Part shown: in pieces, positions 24,960 through 34,884 of the stretch
How the letters are laid out: each line of letters starts with the position of its first letter
How positions within the stretch are numbered: the stretch's first letter is position 1
Assembly (NCBI GenBank): GCA_910589415.1
Contig: OU342639.1
Coordinates: 33,302,268-33,366,267, forward strand
DNA from: Malachius bipustulatus
Taxonomy: Eukaryota > Arthropoda > Insecta > Coleoptera > Melyridae
Direction: 5' to 3'
Length of the DNA stretch: 64,000 bases
Translations under genes and position numbers: made by a program
Notes under the pieces: generated by a model
The model's input: the letters and a program-made list of their open reading frames with translations, nothing else
Databases searched by the model: none
What the model was told of the DNA's origin: nothing

Positions 24960-26070
24960 AACCTTTCCTCCTCCTTCTGCAGACGGACAGATTATCCAGT
25001 AGAGTTCACAGGGCTAGGCTTTCCAGTCATTCCGAAATTCGCCAACTTTATGACACTATTAACCTCCTAAATCCATTGTTAAACGTCCAACCAGCAGTTC
25101 AGGTACCTGGTGAGGCAGGAAACCAAGCGTTGCAACGACATCTTCATCAGTGAAAATGAAAATCCCATCAAAGCGGGATGGACCGTCATAAGTAACCGAT
25201 GCAAATCAATAAGCATGTCCCCTAAAATCTTAGAACTTGAGTACCGAAGCACGGTGACGACAGATCCTGAAGGAATTGCAGAGATGCTCAATTCCGTCTT
25301 TCTTTCAAATGACTCTCCCACATAATATAGTCACACCCACGGATCCAACATGACAACACGCGCCTCTTCTTCCTTCGTGTTCTTTCCCACATCACCTTGG
25401 GAAATAATAGAAGATCCTTCCAGGTTTAAGCGTGTGAAATCTTCGGGGTTGGACGAGTTCTCTTCTTTGTTGTCAAACATTGCATTGATCATCTTACTCA
25501 GTCGTTATCGGAAATTTACAACAGTTCCTCTCAGACTGGTTGGAAGATCTCAATGCAGCCTTAGTTAAGCCCATTTTCAAAAAAGGTGACGTGAAAACCC
25601 CCGAAAACAATTAGTCTACTCTAGGTATTTGAGAAAGTTCTTGAATCCCTTATCTCGTCTCGTCTTCTTGACTTTCTTGACAAAATAGGGATCCTTTCCC
25701 GCTTCCAGTATGGTTTCCTTAAAAACAGAGCTACCCTGACGACTCTTGTGGAACTAACAGACTTCATATCTGAAGCACTGTGGCTTTTGGATCTCTCAGG
25801 CCTGACAGTGTGTGCCACGAGTACCTCCTTCGGAAACTGGAGAATGTCGGAGTTAGTGGATTGTCCCTTTCTTATTTTACCAGCTACCTAGAGGGAAGAA
25901 CACAGGCGGTTCAGATTACTGGGTCTGATGGCCGATCTGTGTTATCACCTTTTGCTCCGATCTCCTCTTGAGTGCCACAGGGTAGTGTTCTCGGTCCGCT
26001 TCTTTTTCTTATCTTCATTAACGACTTAGGCCCCAAAATTACCTCCCCTATACAAGATGATCGTTTTCTA
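24960..26070 (+). pseudogene. Jockey/CR1-type LINE ORF2 remnant, multiply frameshifted
   Basis: Plus-strand pieces in changing frames follow the order of a reverse transcriptase. First comes an RQETKRCNDIFI linker with DPEGIAEMLNSVF (25,110-25,325), then KSSGLDEF (25,447). FEKVLESLIS...LDFLDKIGILSRFQYGFLKN follows (about 25,626-25,720), then HEYLLRKLENVGVSGLSLSYFTSYLEGRTQAV (25,815-25,910). Last is VPQGSVLGPLLFLIFINDL near 25,974-26,030. The catalytic Asp-Asp box and everything after it are missing, as is the endonuclease. It is a dead fragment from a different family than the other LINEs here. Confidence 0.72.
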
Positions 26071-26152
26071 CTCTAGTAACATTTTTTTTTGTTACAGCAA
26101 TATTTCTGAGAGGAAGCTTTTTCAAAGTCCATGCACAGTTATAATATTGTCA

Positions 26153-26645
26153 TGTTAATTCAAAAGGGCGTATCTACAAATTAATTCAAAACTGAGCTAG
26201 ATGCATTTTTCAATTCGTCTTCACAAGTGGTGTTAAGAACAAAAGGCGTCTTTCTGCATTTTATAGGCAGTAGACTATGGAACGATGGGCGTATATTATG
26301 CAAATTAGTCTTCTTTGTTAGATTAAAAAGGCGTATCTGATTTTGTATCTGAATTAAAAAGAACGTATCTACACACTATGTTAGACCTAAATGGCGTATC
26401 TGCTTATTTCACACGCATATACGCCTTTTACTCTTAAAATTGGTATCCGATTGCGCGGTGTTTTTTGAAGAATTTTACCAGTCGTATGGTAACTAACAAA
26501 AGGGCGTATCTGTCAAAAATCATGTTTGCAGGCAACAGAGCTCGAAGTTCGAATAGCCCACAGTAACTTTTGTAATTTTTATAATTTCATGGTATTAAAA
26601 ATCTCAACTTCTAAATTTTTGGAGATACGCCCTTCTGAATTAACA
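26153..26645. mobile_element. MITE with TGTTAATTCA termini and repeated GGCGTATCT motifs
   Basis: The left end TGTTAATTCAAAAGGGCGTA (26,153) matches the reverse complement of the right end (TGTTAATTCAGAAGGGCGTA, ending at 26,645); the match continues through TCT. Inside, GGCGTATCT or close variants recur at 26,166, 26,287, 26,330, 26,393 and 26,502, and inverted at 26,419 and 26,623. No target duplication is obvious. It has no coding capacity. Superfamily unknown. Confidence 0.72.
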
Positions 26646-26649
26646 CGGC

Positions 26650-27465
26650 AGAAAATGTCTTATTATTTTTCAATATCTTGTTTGAATTTTTTTTTATATA
26701 AAGGATATTTGGAAATTTATATCCTCTCATAAAAAAGTAATCATGGTCGCCTTCAGTTCATTCAACTATAATAATTCCTAGCTTGAAGTTCATGTCTTGT
26801 GGTTGCGGGGCATTTTTTATTTTACAGTCGCCATCGGTTTATTAGTCATGACTACTTTATAAATAATTCGAATTCAATGCAAATGGTCCGGCACGTTTTG
26901 TATAGGTTGTATGTACAAGATATCAGAATTTTTAGTAATGGATCGGGCGATTCCAGTTTAGGAGTTTGACGTAACTAAACTCGGGTTTTTTATTGTTCCT
27001 CAGCCAAATGAAGAAGTTCTTGAAATTCTGCGGATGAATAAATAAATAATTATTTAGGTAATTCTTCTATATGCCGGGACGATTTATTTATTGTGTTATT
27101 TTATTACATTATTATAATGAAGTGCTACAAAAAAATACAACTACTCACTTTACGCCTTGAACTACCTCAATTAGAACTACCGGAGCTACTACTTTGACGG
27201 AGTTATTATTTGTTTTATGGTCTGGCTTTTTGGCAGTTTGCCCAGTCACCGACAAACTGGATCAGCTGTCTTTTTTGTCGAATTTAAATTGTTTTCTTTT
27301 TTCTTACCTTAACCTAAACCGTAACTATAATGTCGCAAACCGTGAAGTGAACGCGGCCATTAAGTCCACGGCCATTTCATTTTCTTAAAATTTCATCTGG
27401 AAAATATAACAATGACCAATTATCTGACTTACCATTACGCGCTGCTTAGTTTCTGACCATCTCTT
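26650..27465. other. AT-rich non-coding stretch
   Basis: No gene recognised. Confidence 0.4.
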
Positions 27466-27474
27466 TGTAATATT

Positions 27475-28080
27475 TTTTGCACTATACTTTAATAAATTCG
27501 AAAAAAGTGACAGGGGAGTTTTGAAAATGGAAAATTTGAAATTTCAGACAAGTAAACATTATGTAAAAAAAATTCAAATATCTCCGCCATTTTTTTTTAT
27601 TTGCTTCTTGAAATTTTTTGAGGTTAAAGGTTATTAGTATAATTGTCTACTATCAAAATTTCAGGTCAATTACTTCAAAAATGTGCTCATTAACAATTAA
27701 AGAAATTTAGTCATTTTTACCCACTTCCTATCCTTACCCACGCCACTGACTTATTAATAGAAAGAATGCAATTTTTTTTACATAAACTAAAAATTCAAAT
27801 AATTTTCTTCCAATCTTGGTTTACAAGTTTTTTTTTCTATTTTGCTTATTATACAGGAGTTCAAAAGATAACCATTTTTCCGAAAATTCAAACGGTCGCC
27901 ATTTTGAAACGGCTTGACAGATCTTACTCAAATACAGTACCAGAGTTCTTACTCCCACAAAAATTTCAGCTCCCTAGTTTGAAAACTGCAACCAAAAATT
28001 GCACTTCATGGATTTTTTTTTTAATTTAAAGGGAAACCTGTAGAAATAACGCGACTTTAGGTAATTTTTTTTAACGATTC
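27475..28080 (-). repeat. Dispersed repeat 'AGCCAGTGGCG' family, inverted copy
   Basis: Its reverse complement aligns with 28,130-28,500, 52,330-52,750 and 53,830-54,300. Shared landmarks are CGCAGTTTTCAA (diverged), GTGGGAGTAAGA, CCGTTTCAAAATGGCG, GATTGGAAGAAAA and AAGTCAGTGGCGTGGGTA. It forms the left arm of a large inverted repeat with the next copy. Confidence 0.75.
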
Positions 28081-28129
28081 GTCCACGCTTATCTTAAAAG
28101 ATGACACTACAGGAGCGTTTTTAAAGTGA

Positions 28130-28885
28130 AATTTTTAAATAGGGTCGAGAAAAAATGGCGAGCCGTTTCAAAATGGCGACTTTTTTCATTTTCAGAAACT
28201 TGAATATTTTTTGAAACCCTATACATACAAGCAAGTTAGGAAAAAAAATTGAAATCAAATTAAAAAGATTGGAAGAAAATTATTTGAAATTTGAGTTAAT
28301 GCAAGAAAGTTTGCATTATTTTTAATAATAAGCCAGTGGCGTGGGTAGGAAAAGAGTAAAAATGTCTAAATTTCTATAACCGTTTATGAGTTCATTTTTG
28401 AAGAAATTGAACTCAAATTTTTACAGTGGACAGCTAATACTAATAACGTTTAACCTTCGAAAACTTCAACAAGCAAATAAGAAAAATGGCGGAGATATTG
28501 GAATTTTTCATATTACTTTTATTTCACTAAAATCTCAAATTTTCGAAATTCCAAACTCTACTGTAACTTTTTTCGAATTTAAATTTAGAGGTAGTGTAGA
28601 AAAGCGCACTTTATAAATAAATCTAGCCAGTGGCGTCCATTGAAAAAGGCGCAAAATTGTTAAATTTTGCCAAATCTTTTTGTTTTGTTTAAATATTTTG
28701 TTAAAATCCATTTTATGGCAAGTTTTTAAACGAAATGAAATGAAATTTTCACAGTAAGCCACTACATATGCTAATATGACCTTATGATGAAAAATTTCAG
28801 AAAGTTATTTTTTAAATGGCGAAAATATTTAAAATTGTATTAACGCATTATTGATGTGAAAGAAGGTTTTTTGGTTGCTCTTGAC
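28130..28885 (+). repeat. Dispersed repeat 'AGCCAGTGGCG' family, direct copy
   Basis: Aligns with 54,590-55,240 nearly end to end, including both AGCCAGTGGCG submotifs (28,331 and 28,625) and the terminal AGAAGGTTTTTTGGTTG-type segment. It has no protein signal. Confidence 0.75.
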
Positions 28886-28889
28886 TGGA

Positions 28890-29750
28890 TCGTCAATCTG
28901 AAAGCTCCATTTCGCTAATTCACTTTTGATGTAGTTCCTAATAATAGGTGTAACGATTTGTTAATGCATACCTCTAAAAGGGATCAGGCAGGTCTGCTGT
29001 CGGAGAGATAAGTGGCGCCTTACCTGTATAGAAGGGTGAGTAACGGCGCATTTTCTCCAATGGTTTTAGGGGACTATTCTTGGAGACCAACAGAAATAAT
29101 AAAAAATTCTTGCTCAAGAATCGATACCTCTACCTTTAGAAATCTTCTAGTTTATTTATTATTTAGAATGCTGTTAACGAACATTAAAAAAATCGTTAAT
29201 GACGCCTATTATCTCGTAGGTCTTATAAATAAATAAAAAATTAATTTGACATAAAATTAATTTTTTATTCAAATTTCATAAAGTCGAAAAGAAATTATTT
29301 AAGTACAAAAAAGTTTGTAAAGTTTTTTTCTCAGCAAGGCAACCTTAATAACCACACGGCTAAATAGGGTATATATGTATAGCCCTGTTGTGGGAGGGGC
29401 GTCAGTTTTTACAATAATTGTCTGTTTCGTTATTTTGGCATCGAAATACATTTTTGTTTTAAAAAATCAAAATTGTGAAATGTGTTTAGGTCAGATCAGG
29501 GAAAAATAAAATTTACTTTAAGTAAGAAAGAGATTTTCACAAAAATACGTTGACAGTAGTGCACCTAAGTCAATCATCATAATTTTTTTTTAATGGGGGT
29601 CTTGAAAAGAAAAGAAAAGAAATCTGGAAAAGAGGACCATTTTTAACATTAAGAATTCCGATTAAATCGGAATTTGTGGCAGAGCGTTGATGGTAACGTA
29701 ACCTTATAATAAGAGTTATTAGCAAAATTATCAAAAATTTATTATTGACT
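28890..29750. other. Non-coding stretch
   Basis: A short GC-richer patch lies at 28,985-29,060. No gene recognised. Confidence 0.4.
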
Positions 29751-29757
29751 CTTTTAA

Positions 29758-30060
29758 ATACTGGGTGTACCAAATATTCGGCAACAGTCCAATAATAAAT
29801 CTTTAATTTTGAGTTCAGAAAAAACGAAAACAGGTCAATTTTTTAATTTAATTTATGTTCTATTGACGTAACATTTTTTATATAGGGTGTCCCTTATCTC
29901 AATAATTACAACTTTTTTTTCTTAAATGGGACATTGTACTATTACTGCATTTTCATATTGTCTCGGAAAATTTAATAAGACTGGTTTTTACATTTGGAGT
30001 TCAGTTGCATAGTTTATAGGAGTTATAAACAAAAGCAATAAAGTTAATATTTCGCTACTG
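29758..30060. repeat. Partial copy of the CAGGGTG / AAATGGGACA foldback family
   Basis: Shares TTTAATTTATGTTCTATTGACGT and (A)AATGGGACA with 46,977-47,229, and CTGGGTGT / TAGGGTGTCCC termini with other members. It looks like a decayed or nested copy; limits are approximate. Confidence 0.5.
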
Positions 30061-30885
30061 TTGCTGATTTCTTGATAATATTACGAAAATTAAATTTGGT
30101 GCCTTGAAATTTGTATTAAGAAAGATATTATGTTCGTTGTTAAATTGCACCATAATCTTAGTAAAAAATGATAATCGTTAATAAGTTGAATTTTGATTAG
30201 AATAGAAATGTACCTACGGACATTTAATTGTGGAAGAGTATATTTGTAATAGATGCACGCTTTCTCTACTTACATGTTTACATATTTTAAAAATCGCGAT
30301 TGAAGTCATGCAGTTGTCTTATACTGCGCACAGATAAATTAATAACAAACAACTTTCGCCTGAAAAGGTTTACTGGCTTGCCCCGTTTTCCAGAAATGGC
30401 ATAATATAAGATTTATATTGTTAATTACTGATGGTTTTGCTTGAATTTAACCATTAGTATTACTTCAAACTGTTTTGAAAATTGACACTTTCTAAATTAT
30501 AAAGACCATGCAATTGCCTATTAACTTAAATGCCTAGAGCTGCATATTGACTAAACTTCATGATAATGAAAAATAACGCAAAAGATGCCTAAAAAACATT
30601 TTGAAAAAAAAATACATATTACATAGCTACAGGAGAATAACCAATCACTGTTCTCAACTTCTCATAATTTATTACTTAAGTATAAGCAGTGATAAGCAGT
30701 GATTTATATTACAATTATTGCAAAAAAAAATCAAAAACTTACATTTTATTTCGTGATTTATTATCGCTTATCGCAGAGAAAAAATCATAAATTATTATTT
30801 TTTTATAAAGCGCATCCCAGATTTGGTTGAGCCAATCAAACATGGTTGAGTCGATCAAACAAGCTAAACTATCCTGTCTTCGGCC
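30061..30885. other. AT-rich non-coding stretch
   Basis: No gene recognised. Confidence 0.4.
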
Positions 30886-30891
30886 AATCAG

Positions 30892-31168
30892 CAAAGCTGG
30901 GAGTATCTTAAAAATAATGATACTTTTCTTTCAGTATCTAAGATACAAGATAGTATCTTGTATCTTGTATCTACGAGTATAAAAACTTTTTAAAATAAGT
31001 CTCTCTAGGTATTTTGTATCTGTATCTGTATTTTTAAGTATCTAGGATACTTTGCGAAATAGATACTTTTTAAAGTATCTTGTATCTATTTTTATATATC
31101 TAAGATACTTTTGTATCTAAGATAGTTTTCGGGAGTATCTTAGATATTTTGTATCTTTCCCAGCACTG
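30892..31168 (-). mobile_element. hAT-like MITE rich in GTATCTTAGATAC motifs, copy A
   Basis: The right end reads TTTCCCAGCACTG, i.e. CAGTGCTGGGAAAGATAC on the minus strand, a hAT-style terminus. The left end is AAGCTGGGAGTATCTT. The interior is almost entirely permutations of AAGTATCTTAGATACAAG in both orientations. Non-coding. No clear 8-base duplication. Confidence 0.6.
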
Positions 31169-31212
31169 AAGCTGACTTGACGAATATTTAGATTAAAATA
31201 TGAGCTGATTGG

Positions 31213-31616
31213 CAGTGCTGGGAAAGATACTTTAAAAAGTACAAGATACTAGAGACTTTCTAAAAAGTATCTTAAGATACATTTAGATATAAAGATACTA
31301 AGAACCGAAAGTATCTTAGATACAAGATACTTCTAAAACTATCTAAGATACTTTCAAAAACTATCTTAGATACTAAAAGCTTCTAAAAGATACCCTCTTG
31401 AAAAATACGAATAGAAGAAATACTATAAAATTTCTTGATGACAGATGACCTAGAGTACCTAGACTTTATGCAAGCAACATAATCAAACGGGCAATGTTGC
31501 ACAAGCGGTAACTTGCAACGTAGAAAAAGTATCTATTTCACAAAGTTCTTAGATATTTATAAAAATAGATAAAAGATACTTTAAAAAGTATTTTTTTTTA
31601 AGATACTCCCAGCTCT
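31213..31616 (+). mobile_element. hAT-like MITE, copy B, inverted to copy A
   Basis: Starts CAGTGCTGGGAAAGATAC at 31,213 and ends AGATACTCCCAGCTCT at 31,616, the same two termini as copy A in opposite order. A GCCAATCAGC / GCTGATTGGC pair flanks copy A's left and copy B's left ends, extending the palindrome. Confidence 0.6.
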
Positions 31617-31619
31617 AGT

Positions 31620-33240
31620 CGGCTTGGACTATAGCGATTGAATAGCCTTGCAGTACCTAATAATTTTCTAGCTATTCGTTTTTTTATGTTTTACTTTTTT
31701 ATTTATGTTGTTTGTGAATACCAGAGAAACGTGGAAAAAATCCTTTTTGAGAAATAAAAAAAAGATATTTTTGAACATAATATTATTTATTTACAGATGA
31801 CCGTTACATTATCTAAAGTCTATAAGAAAGTTTCATTATCAATATATTCCCACGGTTACGTTTATTGTTTTCTTAAAGATTCTTAATTATCCATTCATTA
31901 GAATTTGCTGTGCTAGTGTTAGTGCTAGTGCTTGTACCTAACTTATCGGTCGTTGAAATTTTTGACTTTCATGGGAATATACAATAAGACACATTATTTG
32001 ATTACATTGCTTCATTAAATAATAAGAAATCATCAGTTAACTAAAGCAAATATGTGGCGTTGACGTCAACTACTCTGAGTGCTGTACGTCATCAACTTTT
32101 AGTGTTTCAGGGTTACTTTGAAATTTATTCGACTGGGATGTACACCTTCCAGATTATAAAATCGAGATTAGCCATAGATAAACCAAGCGCAACAACCTTG
32201 GAAAATGAAAAGTTGTAAGGGGTGTTCGGAAAGGAATCTCCTCGAAAAGTTGGGATTTTCGTCACATCTCAACTAGAACTTTTCACAGAACCAAGACTGC
32301 AGTTGTATTCACGAAGAAGAGGAGAATCCATTCTTGATAAAAAAAAAGATAACGTCATATCTAAAAAATATGATTTGATAAAAAAATAATTTTTATGCTG
32401 ATCAATCGACATGTTTCGGGATTTTGAAAAAAAAAAGATAAATAACAAAAGCTATGAATATTATGGCAACTTTATATCCACGCTGTATAAATGTTACGAA
32501 GTGAAACTTTCGTGGACTGCCATGATAAGAGAGATCCTGATTGAGGACTGGGGACTGCAAATGTGCAGGTGATTTGTCATTAACGAGAGCGATTAGCAGA
32601 ACGAGGCCGAATGCATCACATCCGTAGGGCATCATAAGCCATTAGAGATTTAGCCATTGATCAAGATCATTATTAATATCTCCAAAATTTCATTATATCT
32701 AAAGAGCATAACTTATAGAACTAGATCAGAAACCTCGTTTATTGTTTATGTAGTTACCTATTTTTTTTTAACTGGTCACTAATCATAAATGCCGGAACCG
32801 GAGCGAGTATAATGAAATAACCTATTTCATAAACGATGATGCAATTGAGTGGGAGGTTTTGCCAGCAAATTACTTCAAAGACATTCTTATCTTGTTATAT
32901 AGAGATTACGAGATGCAACTAAAAATTATCTTTATGGTAAGTCTTGCTGCTGCTTAGTCTTTAGCTGCTTGTTGGTTATTATGTCATCAAAATCAATGAG
33001 AAGATGATCTTGAATAGATTTATTACAATGCAGTGTTATCATTCTAGTTGATCGGTCACATGTTGTTTATAACAAGAAAATAAGTCCTATATTGACGAGG
33101 GTCTAGGTCATCAGGTCTGGGATGGGAGATTATATTTCTTCTTGCTACATATATATATACACTTCGTCAAATCGTTACGTAATAATTTTACTTTAATTCT
33201 TATAAAACTATACAAAAGTTGAAGCTTATATTATCAATAA
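31620..33240. other. Non-coding stretch upstream of the wdp coding exon
   Basis: AT-rich, with no recognised gene or repeat. A perfect palindrome GTTGACGTCAAC (CRE-like) lies at about 32,058. Confidence 0.4.
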
Positions 33241-33244
33241 CACA

Positions 33245-33262
33245 ATTCTCTTTTCTTTTCAG
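33245..33262 (+). other. 3' splice site before the wdp coding exon
   Basis: A run of pyrimidines ending TTTTCTTTTCAG, followed 5 bases later by the ATG. Its strength suggests that the coding exon is joined to an upstream untranslated exon. Confidence 0.8.
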
Positions 33263-33267
33263 TTACA

Positions 33268-34884
33268 ATGGGGCTATGGAGAGCAGTCCTGTTTGCGGCT
33301 ATAATCGTCCAAGTCGTTCAGAGCGCATCGATCTTCCCGTGTCCCGAATCATGCAAATGCACCCCGGAAGCTGGAAACTATGACAGAATACTACTCAACT
33401 GCACCACCACAACCTTTCTTGCTAAACTGAAACCGAAGCAAGCTTCGGCAATTGTCAAATTGGACATGGTCGGATTGGGATTGACTAAGATAGATCCCCG
33501 TTTGAAACAACTGAAACGTTTGGAATCTCTGAATTTATCTCACAACAACTTATCGTCCTTGGTGGAATTCCCAGTTTTACCTAACCTAGAATCGCTCAAT
33601 CTCAAGGCAAACTCGTTAGATGATATAATGACAGGGCTACCTAAAGGACTCAAGCACGTAGATGTCTCATCAAACAACATCCATCACATCACCAAACAAT
33701 GGACTGCCTTCAAGAAACTCTCAACCGTCAACTTCAACGATAATCCCATAAATTGCTCATGCGATACACTACTCCATTTTCATCAACTGACAGAGACTCT
33801 CGTTCAAATCGATGACCTTCTGACATGCCAGTCGCCGAAGGCTTTCAAAGGAAAGTACATAAGATCAGTTAATTGTTCTATGGTCACTGAAGATTTGTTA
33901 AACACCCTAATGGGCGATTCTCCATCCGATGCCAGTCTAGACGTTCATGATGAGAATACCGAAGATCCTGATTTCGACGGTGACGAGGAGTTTCTAACAA
34001 CCGATGAGACCGTGATGGATGAAAACAACGAAGGAGTTACTGAAGAAGAAGGAAGTGGCGATGAGGGAAGCGGAGCCGAACCTCCAGCTATTACAGAAAT
34101 TGAAGAGGAGACACCAAAAGCCTGCTACATAAACTGCTCAACACCAAAACCCCTTGGACTTGATGATGAAGCTAACGCATCTCCTCCTCCGAGCTTAAAA
34201 GAAACACAAGACATCCTGATTCAGGATCTCTTTGGTGATATCAAGGAATCCAGCGATCCGCGCGAGGAAAAGGTACCACCTCCTGAAGAAATTCCGATCG
34301 TAGAGATCGGTAAAAGACCGCTGTCGACAGGTAAGAACGCTCCTCAGAAGGAGGGCTCAACCGTAGAAATGGTGCAGACTAAAGAGAATATAACCGGAGA
34401 AATGGAGCGTGCTATAATGGGCGGACAGAAAGCTGAGGGCAACTCAATGACCTATTACATCCTGGGAGGTCTATTAGCAGTATTCGTCGCACTTATCCTT
34501 ATAGTGACACTTAGAAAAAGGCAAGTGAAGAATAAGAAGAGACCACGTAGCAGGAAGCCTCAGAATGGAGTTCAAGAAAACGGACATATGGAAGAGATGA
34601 AACCCCTCAAGCCGAATGGCCGCTCTCTACCGGTATCTATTGAAAATGAGAAAACCAAAGAAGAAATGCCTTTAGTAGATGGGGCACATGCAGCTCAAGA
34701 TGGTGAACCGAACCAGGAGGATTCAGAAGACATGACTGGCAATCCGTGGATGCAGAAGGATACCCTGAAGGTGACAATCAAGGCATCTGAAATACCAGAC
34801 TCTGTGCCCAGGACACCAACCTTCGTGCAGAGAAGACGCGACGCTGAAGGGAACTACACTACTACGCCGCAGTCATCCCCGTGA
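33268..34884 (+). CDS. wdp: Windpipe-like leucine-rich-repeat transmembrane protein
   Basis: 538 residues, single coding exon. Residues 1-19 are a signal peptide. An LRRNT cap follows (Cys 25, 29, 31, 45), then about four leucine-rich repeats (62-160) and an LRRCT cap (Cys 163, 165, 187, 203). The ectodomain continues as a long acidic region with EEGSGDEGSGAE; Ser263 and Ser268 each sit in an acidic Ser-Gly context typical of glycosaminoglycan attachment. A Cys286/Cys290 pair follows. Residues 396-415 form one transmembrane helix; the basic, Pro/Glu-rich cytoplasmic tail runs to 538. This layout matches insect Windpipe. In Drosophila that protein is reported to be a chondroitin sulfate proteoglycan that limits Hedgehog signalling and promotes turnover of the JAK/STAT receptor Domeless. 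The ATG follows a splice acceptor by 5 bases. Another small LRR membrane protein is possible but less likely. Confidence 0.78.
   Translation: MGLWRAVLFAAIIVQVVQSASIFPCPESCKCTPEAGNYDRILLNCTTTTFLAKLKPKQASAIVKLDMVGLGLTKIDPRLKQLKRLESLNLSHNNLSSLVEFPVLPNLESLNLKANSLDDIMTGLPKGLKHVDVSSNNIHHITKQWTAFKKLSTVNFNDNPINCSCDTLLHFHQLTETLVQIDDLLTCQSPKAFKGKYIRSVNCSMVTEDLLNTLMGDSPSDASLDVHDENTEDPDFDGDEEFLTTDETVMDENNEGVTEEEGSGDEGSGAEPPAITEIEEETPKACYINCSTPKPLGLDDEANASPPPSLKETQDILIQDLFGDIKESSDPREEKVPPPEEIPIVEIGKRPLSTGKNAPQKEGSTVEMVQTKENITGEMERAIMGGQKAEGNSMTYYILGGLLAVFVALILIVTLRKRQVKNKKRPRSRKPQNGVQENGHMEEMKPLKPNGRSLPVSIENEKTKEEMPLVDGAHAAQDGEPNQEDSEDMTGNPWMQKDTLKVTIKASEIPDSVPRTPTFVQRRRDAEGNYTTTPQSSP

Larger units (their letters stand above)
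4554..33262 (+). other. Putative long 5' UTR intron of wdp
   Basis: The proposed donor is GTAAGTG at 4554 (or GTAAGTTT at 22,916 for the alternative exon). The acceptor is the pyrimidine run TTCTCTTTTCTTTTCAG ending at 33,262. The interval contains only transposable-element relics, simple repeats and small unrecognised open frames. RNA evidence is needed to prove the join. Confidence 0.4.

Noticed and set aside
26153..26645. CRISPR-like array because of repeated GGCGTATCT
   Set aside because: Spacing is irregular, motifs occur in both orientations, the repeat is only 9-10 bases and the setting is a eukaryotic MITE.
32402..32635. 77-codon minus-strand frame with a hydrophobic segment
   Set aside because: The hydrophobic part is encoded by poly-T/A-rich DNA; no domain or splice context supports it.
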